Source: an uncultured Lachnospiraceae bacterium (GTDB lineage: Bacteria > Bacillota > Clostridia > Lachnospirales > Lachnospiraceae). Taken from it: a stretch of DNA of 36,183 bases. Shown here one piece after another: positions 24,629 through 33,052 of the stretch. The first letter of the stretch is position 1, and every line of letters begins with the position of its first letter. Below the pieces are notes generated by a model. The model was not told the DNA's origin. It ran no database searches and worked only from the letters and a program-made list of their open reading frames with translations. The position numbers and the translations under genes were made by a program. The DNA lies in NCBI GenBank assembly GCA_947178125.1, contig CAMWXB010000042.1:1-36183 (forward strand), read 5' to 3'.

Positions 24629-25876
24629 ATGAGCAGCGAAATCAGAGACATTAACTTAGCCGAGTCAGGCGAAAGAAAGATTGAGTGGGTCAAAAGGAAC
24701 TGCGACCTGCTTCGTACTCTGGAGAAAGAGTTTTCCGACTCTAAACCGTTTGCAGGGAAAAAGGTAGCTTTGTCCGTGCATCTGGAAGCGAAAACAGCTT
24801 ATCTGTGCCTCGTATTAAAAGCGGGCGGAGCAGAAATGTATGTAACGGGTTCCAATCCGTTGTCCACGCAGGATGATGTGGCAGCAGCGCTGGTGAAAGC
24901 AGGACTGGAAGTACACGCATGGTATGATGCGACGCAGGAAGAGTATGAGAAACACATCCGCCATGTATTGGAGGCGGGGCCGAATATCATCATCGATGAC
25001 GGTGGAGATTTGGTCAATATGGTGCATAAGGATATGCCGGAGTTGATTCCGAATATCATCGGCGGCTGCGAAGAGACGACAACCGGTATCATCCGTCTGG
25101 AAGCGATGAACAAGGCCGGGGAATTAAAATTCCCGATGGTGCGCGTGAACAATGCTGCATGCAAGCATTTCTTCGATAACAGATATGGTACGGGCCAGTC
25201 TGTGTGGGATGGTATCAACAGAACGACGAACCTGATCGTAGCGGGCAAGATCGTTGTCGTAGCAGGTTACGGCTGGTGCGGTAAGGGAACGGCATTGAGA
25301 GCGAAAGGACTTGGCGCAAGGGTCATCGTTACCGAAATCGACCCGATTAAAGCGATCGAAGCGGTCATGGATGGATTCGATGTTATGCCGATGAAGGAAG
25401 CGGCGAAGGTCGGCGATTTCTTTGTTACCGTAACAGGTTGTGACGGCGTTATCGATAAAGAAGATTTTGCAGTTATGAAGGAAGGCGCGATTCTGTGTAA
25501 TGCAGGACACTTCGACTGTGAGATCGATATGGCATGGCTGAAAGCAAATGCAGTGGAAAGCAGAGAGCAGAGAAAGAATATTATGGGATATAAGCTTCCG
25601 ACCGGACAGTGGATTTTCGTTCTTGCGGAAGGAAGACTCGTTAATCTGGCGGCCGGAGACGGACATCCGGCGGAAATCATGGATATGAGTTTTGCAATTC
25701 AGGCGCTGTCCGCAAAATATCTGGTGGAACATGGAAGCGAACTGAACGAAAAGCTGATCGATGTGCCGGAGGAAGTAGACAAGGACGTTGCAAAACGGAA
25801 ACTTGCATTCCTCGGAAAAGAAATCGATGTGCTGACGCCGGAGCAGGAAAGATATTTGAACAGTTATTCTTTGTAA
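24629..25876 (+). CDS. ahcY: S-adenosylhomocysteine hydrolase (short, archaeal/Thermotoga-like form)
   Basis: Hydrolyses S-adenosylhomocysteine (or S-inosylhomocysteine) to homocysteine and the nucleoside with bound NAD. Visible are SNPLSTQDDVAAAL, the catalytic stretch NAACKHFFDNRYGTGQS, and the NAD-binding GYGWCGKGTALRAKGLGARV. At 415 residues it lacks the insert of the longer enzymes, and it ends ERYLNSYSL instead of the C-terminal PDHYRY tail of classical SAH hydrolases. AAGGAGG precedes the ATG. With the SAH deaminase at 18442 it may act on the deaminated product, as shown for the methanogen enzyme pair. A terminator follows. Confidence 0.93.
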   Translation: MSSEIRDINLAESGERKIEWVKRNCDLLRTLEKEFSDSKPFAGKKVALSVHLEAKTAYLCLVLKAGGAEMYVTGSNPLSTQDDVAAALVKAGLEVHAWYDATQEEYEKHIRHVLEAGPNIIIDDGGDLVNMVHKDMPELIPNIIGGCEETTTGIIRLEAMNKAGELKFPMVRVNNAACKHFFDNRYGTGQSVWDGINRTTNLIVAGKIVVVAGYGWCGKGTALRAKGLGARVIVTEIDPIKAIEAVMDGFDVMPMKEAAKVGDFFVTVTGCDGVIDKEDFAVMKEGAILCNAGHFDCEIDMAWLKANAVESREQRKNIMGYKLPTGQWIFVLAEGRLVNLAAGDGHPAEIMDMSFAIQALSAKYLVEHGSELNEKLIDVPEEVDKDVAKRKLAFLGKEIDVLTPEQERYLNSYSL

Positions 25877-25884
25877 AGACTTTT

Positions 25885-25917
25885 CCCCTTGTATTCTAAC
25901 GATACAAGGGGTTTTGT
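25885..25917 (+). terminator. Rho-independent terminator of ahcY
   Basis: Perfect 10-bp arms CCCCTTGTAT (25885-25894) and ATACAAGGGG (25902-25911), 7-base loop, followed by TTTTGTT. Confidence 0.85.
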
Positions 25918-25994
25918 TAACATAAGGACAGTTCGCGGAGCGTGCTGTCCGTTGTTTGTGATAAGAAGATTATAGAAAGGATATAGTTACAGGT

Positions 25995-27770
25995 ATGGAA
26001 CAACAGATAGAAGCGGTATCGAAATACAGCGCGGGGGAACTGCTGAAAAGATTTCTTCCGTATTACCGGAAATACTGGAAAATTGTTGTAATCGATTTAT
26101 TCTGTGCAGGGCTGACGACTATTTGTGAAATGGTCCTGCCCATGATCATGCGGTACATAACGAATACGGGTATGAATGATCTGGCGGCGCTGAGCGTTCA
26201 GGTAATACTCCGCATGAGCGCCCTGTACCTGGTGCTGAGGATTATCGATGCGATGGCCAACTTTTATATGGCATATACGGGCCATGTCATGGGAACCCAA
26301 ATGGAGACCGATATGCGGCGGGATGCTTATGCACATTTGCAGAGGCTTTCCGATACTTACTATAATAATACGAAAGTCGGACAGATCATGGGGCGGATCA
26401 CCAATGACCTGTTTGATGTGACAGAATTTTCCCATCACTGTCCTGAGGAATTTTTTATTGCGGCGATCAAGGCGGTCATTTCCTTTATTATTCTGTCCGG
26501 CATTAATTTCTGGCTGACGTTGATCATATTTGCAGTCGTGCCCGTTATGGTAATTGTCTGTACCATTATCAATCTGCGGCTGCGTGCGGCGTTCCGGAAG
26601 CAGAGAGTGCAGATTGGGGAACTGAATGCGAGGATTGAAGACAGCCTGCTCGGACAGAAGGTCGTCAAGGCTTTTACGAACGAGGAGAAAGAAAAGGAGA
26701 AATTCGAAGAAGATAATCAGAAATTTTTCCTGATCAAAAAAGAAACCTACAAATTTATGGCGGCTTTCGGAACGACGACGAGGGCATTTGACGGATTGAT
26801 GTATCTGATCGTCGTGGCGGCCGGTGGTATTTTTATGGTAAAAGAGCTGATTTCGCCCGGTGACTTGGTGGCATATGTCATGTATGTCTCCACGCTGATC
26901 GCGACAATTCGGAGAATTATTGAGTTCGCGGAGCAGTTCCAGAGGGGTATGACCGGAATCGAACGTTTTGTGGAAATCATGGACAGCGATATCGAGATTT
27001 TCGATGAGCCGGATGCCGTGCCCTGTGAGAATGTAAAAGGAGATATTTCTTTCCGGAATGTAAGTTTCGCTTATCCGGATGACCATAATATCGTTTTCCG
27101 GGATTTGAATCTGGATATTCATGCGGGGGAGAAAATCGCTATTGTGGGGCCCTCCGGCGGCGGAAAGACGACGCTGTGCAATCTGATTCCCCGTTTCTAC
27201 AATGTGGATGAAGGAGAAATCGTTTTGGATGGGCAGAACGTAAACCATTATACGATAAAGAGCCTGCGGCAGAATATCGGTATGGTACAGCAGGATGTCT
27301 ATCTTTTTTCCGGTACGGTCTATGAGAATATCGCATACGGCAGGGAAAAGGCAACGAGGGAGGAAGTCATGGAGGCCGCGAAGAGGGCCGGAGCGCATGA
27401 ATTTATAGAAACGCTGAAAGATGGGTATGATACTTATGTAGGGGAGCGGGGCGTCAAGCTTTCCGGCGGACAGAAACAGCGTATCAGCATTGCGAGAGTC
27501 TTTTTGAAGAATCCGCCGATTCTGATACTGGATGAAGCGACTTCGGCGCTGGATAACGAAAGCGAATTTCAGGTGGCAAGGTCTTTGCAGGAACTGGCTA
27601 AGGGCAGGACAACGATCACGATAGCGCACAGACTTTCCAGTATTCGTAATTCTGACCGGATTCTGGTATTGACGGAAGAAGGAATTGTGGAAGAGGGAAA
27701 TCACGAACAGCTGCTTGCGTGTCAGGGCATTTATTATCATTTTTATAAGACGGCAAATGAGCTGAAATAG
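25995..27770 (+). CDS. ABC exporter, fused permease-ATPase half-transporter (homodimer type)
   Basis: An exporter-type ABC protein of 591 residues: six membrane helices in about 1-325, then one ATPase domain. Walker A is GPSGGGKTT (about 385-393), the Q-loop VQQDVYLFSG, signature LSGGQ (about 489), Walker B ILILDEATSALD with the catalytic Glu, and the H-loop in TIAHRLSS. All are canonical, so it can work as a homodimer, unlike the pair downstream. AAAGGAT lies 13 bases before the ATG. The substrate is unknown (multidrug, lipid or peptide). No partner gene is adjacent. Confidence 0.92.
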   Translation: MEQQIEAVSKYSAGELLKRFLPYYRKYWKIVVIDLFCAGLTTICEMVLPMIMRYITNTGMNDLAALSVQVILRMSALYLVLRIIDAMANFYMAYTGHVMGTQMETDMRRDAYAHLQRLSDTYYNNTKVGQIMGRITNDLFDVTEFSHHCPEEFFIAAIKAVISFIILSGINFWLTLIIFAVVPVMVIVCTIINLRLRAAFRKQRVQIGELNARIEDSLLGQKVVKAFTNEEKEKEKFEEDNQKFFLIKKETYKFMAAFGTTTRAFDGLMYLIVVAAGGIFMVKELISPGDLVAYVMYVSTLIATIRRIIEFAEQFQRGMTGIERFVEIMDSDIEIFDEPDAVPCENVKGDISFRNVSFAYPDDHNIVFRDLNLDIHAGEKIAIVGPSGGGKTTLCNLIPRFYNVDEGEIVLDGQNVNHYTIKSLRQNIGMVQQDVYLFSGTVYENIAYGREKATREEVMEAAKRAGAHEFIETLKDGYDTYVGERGVKLSGGQKQRISIARVFLKNPPILILDEATSALDNESEFQVARSLQELAKGRTTITIAHRLSSIRNSDRILVLTEEGIVEEGNHEQLLACQGIYYHFYKTANELK

Positions 27771-27812
27771 AGAAAAGGAATGCAGAAAATCACGCACAGA
27801 TTAAAAAATCGC

Positions 27813-27841
27813 TTACATTTTCAATTTTTTAATGCTAAACT
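27813..27841 (+). promoter_or_regulatory. Possible promoter for the CarD-type gene
   Basis: TTACAT (27813-27818), a 17-bp spacer and TAAACT (27836-27841), about 75 bp before the start; a short hairpin, AGGAAAT/ATTTCCT, lies in the leader near 27878-27893. Confidence 0.4.
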
Positions 27842-27917
27842 AAAGATATGGGTTATAGAAGTAAAGAGTTGGTAAAGGAAATTTATTTCCTGTTTTTCGG
27901 CGTTAGGAGGCGAGAAA

Positions 27918-28427
27918 ATGTTTGAAGCAGGTGAATTGATTATGTGTGGGGGACATGGAGTATGCCGCGTTACGGCAGTTACCGGGAATCCGATTGACAA
28001 ACTGGATAAAAAACGGAAATATTATATTTTAGAACCGGTTTTTGAGAAAGGGAGCACCATTTATACGCCGGTGGACAATGAGAAGATCGTTATGAGAAAG
28101 ATTATGGACGAAAAAGCTGCGAAGCTGTTGATCGGAAGGATTCCGGATATTGAAACGGTCTGGATTAAGGAAGAAAAGACAAGAGAGCAAATGTATAAAG
28201 AGGCGATCAGAACGTATGACTGCCAGAGCCTTGTACAGATCATCAAGACTTTGTATCTGCGTAAGCAGGACCGGGTGCAGCAGGGCAAAAAAGTGCTTTC
28301 TTCCGACGAGCATTATTTGAAGAAGGCGGAAGAACTGCTTTACAGTGAAATGTCGCTCGCATTGTCAATTCCAAAAGAAAGCGTAGAGAGTTATATTTTT
28401 GATGAAATTCATAAAAGCGAGCAATGA
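27918..28427 (+). CDS. CarD/CdnL-family transcription regulator
   Basis: Residues about 1-60 form the RNA-polymerase-interacting (TRCF-type) domain, with the family's opening FEAGELIMCGGHGVCRV, YYILEPVFEKGSTIYTPVDNE and the valine/methionine-rich strand after it. The rest is a helical domain that in CarD/CdnL contacts promoter DNA upstream of the -10. The 169-residue length is typical. It is expected to stabilise open complexes. GGAGG precedes the ATG. It is monocistronic, closed by a hairpin at 28438-28463. The regulated promoters are not evident. Confidence 0.88.
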   Translation: MFEAGELIMCGGHGVCRVTAVTGNPIDKLDKKRKYYILEPVFEKGSTIYTPVDNEKIVMRKIMDEKAAKLLIGRIPDIETVWIKEEKTREQMYKEAIRTYDCQSLVQIIKTLYLRKQDRVQQGKKVLSSDEHYLKKAEELLYSEMSLALSIPKESVESYIFDEIHKSEQ

Positions 28428-28437
28428 TTCATAAAAT

Positions 28438-28466
28438 AAAGCGGGGCTGCAGCGCTCCGCTTTTAT
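28438..28466. terminator. Terminator between convergent CarD-type and ComFB-family genes
   Basis: AAAGCGG (28438-28444) pairs with CCGCTTT (28457-28463) around a GC-rich loop, followed by TTATT. The stem is A-rich on the left, so it can act on both strands. Confidence 0.7.
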
Positions 28467-28471
28467 TCGTT

Positions 28472-28798
28472 TTATTCTTCAGATGTATTGCCACTCGATG
28501 CGTTGTCTTCTGAAGATTTCTGATCTAAGGGAGCATGGTGCGGATGACTTCCGATGAGCTCGATTGCAGAAAGTACTACAGTCAGAATTTCAGCTTCCGC
28601 CTGTGCGGAAGAAGTATCGAAGCGATGAAGAATGGCGCCGGTACTGGTGCGCCCATATTTGGGATGCAAACGGTTCAGGGCATAGGTAGCCATGTCCAGT
28701 CTGCAGTCGTTACAGGAACAGATATGCGGCATGGTGGGCAGCAGTTTATCGAGCGTCCGCTCCACATTATCTTCCATCATATTCTTTAATCCTTCCAT
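28472..28798 (-). CDS. ComFB-family protein (late competence development)
   Basis: The 108-residue protein has the ComFB pattern: an N-terminal helix, then MPHICSCNDCRLDMATYALNRLHPKYG with the conserved cysteines near 27-32. In Bacillus subtilis comFB lies in the comF competence operon; here it is alone. Homologues in other bacteria are reported to bind cyclic dinucleotides, which would be relevant to motility or uptake, but nothing in this sequence proves that. The last 25 residues are polar and disordered. GGAGGGGG lies 6-7 bases before the start. It is convergent with the CarD-type gene. Confidence 0.82.
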   Translation of the reverse strand: MEGLKNMMEDNVERTLDKLLPTMPHICSCNDCRLDMATYALNRLHPKYGRTSTGAILHRFDTSSAQAEAEILTVVLSAIELIGSHPHHAPLDQKSSEDNASSGNTSEE

Positions 28799-28938
28799 AA
28801 GAATCCCCCTCCGAGTAAAAAAGTGTACATAATATTATGTTATAACAATATTGCTTGAGAATCAACATTTATTTTGCCGGGAACAGAAAATTTTGTCCAA
28901 AAACATAAAATCTTTTCTGTTTTTTTAAATTTTTTTAA

Positions 28939-28967
28939 TTGATTTCACTGGAAAATACAGGTAAGAT
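28939..28967 (+). promoter_or_regulatory. Predicted promoter for the heterodimeric ABC exporter
   Basis: TTGATT (28939-28944), a 17-bp spacer and TAAGAT (28962-28967), 31 bp before the start, in a very A/T-rich stretch. Confidence 0.6.
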
Positions 28968-28997
28968 AAAACGATATCAGAATGAAGGAGTGGGCAT

Positions 28998-31052
28998 ATG
29001 TTTAAAATCATGAAATATCTCGGAGAATTTAAGGCATCGGTCATTGCCGTAATTTTTCTTCTGATTCTGCAGGCATACTGTGACCTGTCCCTGCCGTCTT
29101 ATACATCGGATATCGTGGATGTGGGAATCGAGCAGGGCGGCATTGAGAATGCAGTTCCTGAGATCATGCGGGAGGAGACGTTTAACGGTATCTGCCTTTT
29201 GACGGCCGAGGATGTGCTGATTCGTGAGAATTATCAGCAAAACAAGGATGGAAATTACGAGTTGAAGGCGGAAGAGCCGGAAACGATCGCCGCGCTGGAT
29301 GAGGCGATGCGGGAAGCAATCGTAACGCTTTACCATCAGGGTAATGCGCAGGAAGAACTGAGCGATACAATGGCGGCGCAGATGGCAGTCATGTTCGTCC
29401 GGGCCGAATATGAGGCTTTGGGTCTGGACCTGAATGCCATTCAGACAAGATATCTCCTGACGACGGGAGGAAAGATGCTGCTCATGACGATTTTGATGAT
29501 GACGGCTTCCATCGCAGTCGGTTTTCTTGCGGCGAAAGTTTCGGCGGGAATCGGTATGCGGCTCCGTAACAGGGTATTCCGGAAAGTAGTTTCTTTTTCC
29601 CATGCGGAGATGGATAAATTTTCTACGGCTTCTCTCATCACGAGGAGCACGAATGATATTCAACAGGTGCAGATGGTCGCGGTCATGCTGCTTCGGATGG
29701 TCTGCTATGCGCCCATATTGGGAATCGGCGGCATTATAAAAGTGGTGAATACGAGAACGGGAATGGGATGGATCATTGTTGTGGCGGTTGTCCTGATTCT
29801 GGCGTTAGTTGGCACGCTGATGAAAATTGCCATGCCTAAATTCAAGCTGATGCAGACGCTTGTAGACAGAATGAATCTGGTGTCCAGGGAAATCTTAACG
29901 GGAATCCCGGTAATCCGGGCTTTCAGCCGTGAAAAATATGAAGAAGAACGGTTCGATAAGGCAAATAAGGAATTGATGTCCACGCAGATTTTTACCAATC
30001 GGGTCATGACATTTATGATGCCGACGATGATGCTCATCATGAATGCAATCGCAGTCGCAATCGTATGGTTCGGTTCGCAGGGAATCGATATGGGAAACCT
30101 TCAGATAGGCGATATGATGGCATTTATTACTTATTCCATGCAGATTGTCATGTCTTTCCTGATGTTGACGATGATTTCGGTCATGCTGCCGAGAGCCGGT
30201 GTGGCGGCGGAGCGTATCGAAGAAATCATCAATACGGAACCGACGATTCTGGATACAGCGCAGGTGCAGGACGAAAAGCTTACCGGGAAAGGTATCGTTG
30301 CTTTTGAAAATGTGAATTTCCGGTATCCGGGAGCGGAGGAAGATGCTCTGTCGGATATTTCTTTCGTTGCGGAACCGGGGAAGACAACGGCGGTCATCGG
30401 AAGTACCGGCTGTGGAAAATCCACATTGCTGCATTTGATTCCCCGTTTTTATGATGTGACGGGAGGAAGGATTACGATTGACGGAATCGATATCAGGGAA
30501 TTATCGCAGAAAAAGCTGCGCAGCATGTTGGGCTTCGTACCGCAGAAAGGCGTACTCTTTTCCGGAACGATAGCATCTAATCTGAAATTTGCCGGGGAAG
30601 AAAAGATTTCGGATGAAATGATGAGGGAAGCGGCCGAAATCGCGCAGGCTAAGGAGTTTATAGAGAGTAAGAATGAAAAATATGAAAGCCCGATTGCACA
30701 GGGCGGTACCAATGTTTCAGGCGGGCAGAAGCAGAGGCTTTCCATCGCAAGAGCAATTGCAGGAAGACCGGAAGTATTTCTTTTTGACGACAGTTTTTCC
30801 GCATTGGATTATAAGACGGATGCAGTGCTGCGTAAGGCGCTGCATGAAAAGATAGCCGATGCAACGGTGATCATTGTAGCGCAGCGTATCAGTACGATTT
30901 TACATGCGGATCAGATCATTGTATTAGATGATGGTAAGATAGCAGGTATCGGAAAGCACGAGGAGTTGTTGCAGAACTGTACCGCATATCAGGAAATTGC
31001 GAAGTCCCAGTTGTCGGAAGCTGAGTTGAAGGGAGGTACGCGCAATGAGTGA
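28998..31052 (+). CDS. ABC exporter subunit with degenerate ATP site (heterodimer, first half)
   Basis: A 684-residue permease-ATPase fusion. Between the first two membrane helices is an extra soluble segment (about 45-145) outside the usual fold. The ATPase has Walker A GSTGCGKST (about 468) and signature VSGGQ (about 573), but the Walker B run is VFLFDDSFSALD with Asp where the catalytic Glu should be, and the H-loop reads IIVAQRIST with Gln for His. Such changes mark the non-hydrolysing site of heterodimeric exporters like TM287/288. It overlaps the next gene by 8 bp (31045-31052), so the two are translated together. GAAGGAG precedes the ATG. Confidence 0.92.
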   Translation: MFKIMKYLGEFKASVIAVIFLLILQAYCDLSLPSYTSDIVDVGIEQGGIENAVPEIMREETFNGICLLTAEDVLIRENYQQNKDGNYELKAEEPETIAALDEAMREAIVTLYHQGNAQEELSDTMAAQMAVMFVRAEYEALGLDLNAIQTRYLLTTGGKMLLMTILMMTASIAVGFLAAKVSAGIGMRLRNRVFRKVVSFSHAEMDKFSTASLITRSTNDIQQVQMVAVMLLRMVCYAPILGIGGIIKVVNTRTGMGWIIVVAVVLILALVGTLMKIAMPKFKLMQTLVDRMNLVSREILTGIPVIRAFSREKYEEERFDKANKELMSTQIFTNRVMTFMMPTMMLIMNAIAVAIVWFGSQGIDMGNLQIGDMMAFITYSMQIVMSFLMLTMISVMLPRAGVAAERIEEIINTEPTILDTAQVQDEKLTGKGIVAFENVNFRYPGAEEDALSDISFVAEPGKTTAVIGSTGCGKSTLLHLIPRFYDVTGGRITIDGIDIRELSQKKLRSMLGFVPQKGVLFSGTIASNLKFAGEEKISDEMMREAAEIAQAKEFIESKNEKYESPIAQGGTNVSGGQKQRLSIARAIAGRPEVFLFDDSFSALDYKTDAVLRKALHEKIADATVIIVAQRISTILHADQIIVLDDGKIAGIGKHEELLQNCTAYQEIAKSQLSEAELKGGTRNE

Positions 31053-32886
31053 GAATCAGAGAAAGCCCCGGGGCCCTCATGGGCCGGGCGGTGGTATGAT
31101 GCCGGGAGAAAAGGCGAAGAATTTCAGCGGAACGATTAAAAAGCTTTTCAGTTATATGGGAGCATACAAATATGGTCTGATGGCAGTAGCCGTGTTTGCG
31201 GTGGGCAGTACCGTTTTCAATATTATCGGGCCCAAGGTGCTGAGTAAAGCGATTACGGAACTGTTCAACGGTCTGATGGCGAAATTATATCGTACCGGCG
31301 GCATTAATTTTGATAAAATCGGAGAAATTCTGTTGCTCCTGCTTGGACTGTATGTCGTCAGTGCTCTGCTGTCGCTGTTTCAGGGCTGGGTCATGACAGG
31401 CGTTTCGCAGAAATTGTGTTTTCGTTTCCGGCGGGAAATTTCAGAGAAAATAAACCGCATGCCGATGAAATATTTTGAGTCAAGGACGGTAGGCGAGGTG
31501 TTGTCCCGCATAACGAACGATGTGGATACGCTCGGCATGAGTCTGAATCAAAGCGTTACAACGCTGATCACATCGATCAGTACGCTGATCGGTGTGCTGA
31601 TCATGATGTTGAGCATCAGTCCGCTCATGACGCTGATCGCGCTCGTTATCCTGCCGGTATCCGGCGGCCTGATTGGTATTCTTGTAAAGTTTTCACAGAA
31701 ATACTTTGTGGCACAGCAGAGTTATCTTGGAAAAATTAACGGTCAGGTAGAAGAAGTCTACAGCGGCCAGAATATCGTTAAGGCTTTTAACCGGGAAGAA
31801 ACGGTCTTGAAGGAATTTGAAGAAACGAATGATATCCTTTATCAGTCTGCATGGAAATCGCAGTTCCTGTCCGGCATGATGCAGCCGATCATGACTTTTA
31901 TCGGAAATCTGGGCTATGTTGCGGTCGCTGTCAGCGGAAGCCTTCTGACGATCAGGGGGACAATTGAGATTGGGGATATTCAGGCTTTCATCCAGTATGT
32001 AAAGAACTTTACGCAGCCAATCCAACAGCTTGCCCAGGTGTCTAATATGCTGCAGTCTACTGCGGCGGCGGCGGAAAGAGTATTTGAATTTCTGGAAGAA
32101 GAGGAAGAAGAACAGATTGCTGCAGAGCCGGTGCATTTACAACAGATGGAAGGGCGCGTCAGTTTCGAGAATGTCCGGTTCGGATATAATCCGGATAAGA
32201 TCATCATTCATGATTTCAGCAGTGAGGTAAAACCGGGTCAGACGGTCGCTATCGTCGGGCCTACCGGCGCCGGAAAAACAACGATGGTAAAGCTGTTAAT
32301 GCGTTTTTATGATGTAAACAGCGGGAGCATCAAGGTGGACGGCCATGATGTCAGAGATTTTAACCGCAGCGAACTGCGGGAAAGCTTCGGTATGGTATTG
32401 CAGGATACATGGCTTTTCAAAGGAACAATCATGGAGAATATCCGCTACGGAAGACTGGATGCAACGGATGAAGAGGTCATTGAGGCTGCTAAAGCGGCTC
32501 ATGCCCATCGTTTCATACAGACTCTGCCGGGCGGTTATCAGATGGAATTGAATGAAGATGCCAGCAACGTATCACAGGGGCAGAAACAGCTTCTTACGAT
32601 AGCGAGGGCAATACTGGCGGATAACAGGATCCTGATCCTGGATGAAGCGACCAGCTCTGTCGATACGAGGACGGAGCAGCGTATTCAGAAAGCCATGAAC
32701 AATCTGATGAAAGGAAGAACCAGCTTTGTCATCGCCCACAGGCTGTCAACAATTAAAGATGCAGATTTGATCCTTGTGATGAAAGACGGCGATATCATCG
32801 AACAGGGCGATCATGAGCAGCTGCTTGCGCAGAAGGGATTTTATGCGGAATTGTACAATTCCCAGTTTGAGGATGTTACGGCCTGA
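31045..32886 (+). CDS. ABC exporter subunit with catalytic ATP site (heterodimer, second half)
   Basis: A 613-residue permease-ATPase fusion with a Gly/Pro-rich N-terminal tail (RGPHGPGGGMMPG) typical of this partner type. Walker A GPTGAGKTT (about 405), Walker B ILILDEATSSVD with the catalytic Glu, and IAHRLST with the His are intact; the signature is VSQGQ instead of LSGGQ. It supplies the catalytic Glu and His missing from the partner. Its own altered signature sits across from the partner's weak site, as expected. The substrate is unknown. It overlaps the first subunit by 8 bp. Confidence 0.92.
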   Translation: MSENQRKPRGPHGPGGGMMPGEKAKNFSGTIKKLFSYMGAYKYGLMAVAVFAVGSTVFNIIGPKVLSKAITELFNGLMAKLYRTGGINFDKIGEILLLLLGLYVVSALLSLFQGWVMTGVSQKLCFRFRREISEKINRMPMKYFESRTVGEVLSRITNDVDTLGMSLNQSVTTLITSISTLIGVLIMMLSISPLMTLIALVILPVSGGLIGILVKFSQKYFVAQQSYLGKINGQVEEVYSGQNIVKAFNREETVLKEFEETNDILYQSAWKSQFLSGMMQPIMTFIGNLGYVAVAVSGSLLTIRGTIEIGDIQAFIQYVKNFTQPIQQLAQVSNMLQSTAAAAERVFEFLEEEEEEQIAAEPVHLQQMEGRVSFENVRFGYNPDKIIIHDFSSEVKPGQTVAIVGPTGAGKTTMVKLLMRFYDVNSGSIKVDGHDVRDFNRSELRESFGMVLQDTWLFKGTIMENIRYGRLDATDEEVIEAAKAAHAHRFIQTLPGGYQMELNEDASNVSQGQKQLLTIARAILADNRILILDEATSSVDTRTEQRIQKAMNNLMKGRTSFVIAHRLSTIKDADLILVMKDGDIIEQGDHEQLLAQKGFYAELYNSQFEDVTA

Positions 32887-32952
32887 ATTTCTATATTGGA
32901 GTTTGCAGGCTGAGGCTTGCGGCACGAAAGTACGCGGTCGAGAAAATGCTGA

Positions 32953-33030
32953 TTGCGGGCGGAGCAATCCGTATAGTATACTGGAAACAGAACAAAAGAT
33001 ACTTTTCCGGCGGTAAAACGGCCGCCGGAA
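32953..33030 (+). promoter_or_regulatory. Possible promoter and leader hairpin before the acyltransferase
   Basis: TTGCGG (32953-32958), an 18-bp spacer and TATACT (32977-32982), then a perfect 9-bp hairpin, TTCCGGCGG/CCGCCGGAA (33005-33013 with 33022-33030), next to GAGGAAAGG. The hairpin may affect ribosome access. Confidence 0.45.
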
Positions 33031-33052
33031 GAGGAAAGGTACGGTCATTATC

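Noticed and set aside
26097-27797. 566-residue minus-strand open frame opposite the ABC exporter
   Set aside because: It is an antisense shadow of a gene with intact Walker and signature motifs; it shows no domain and no ribosome binding site.
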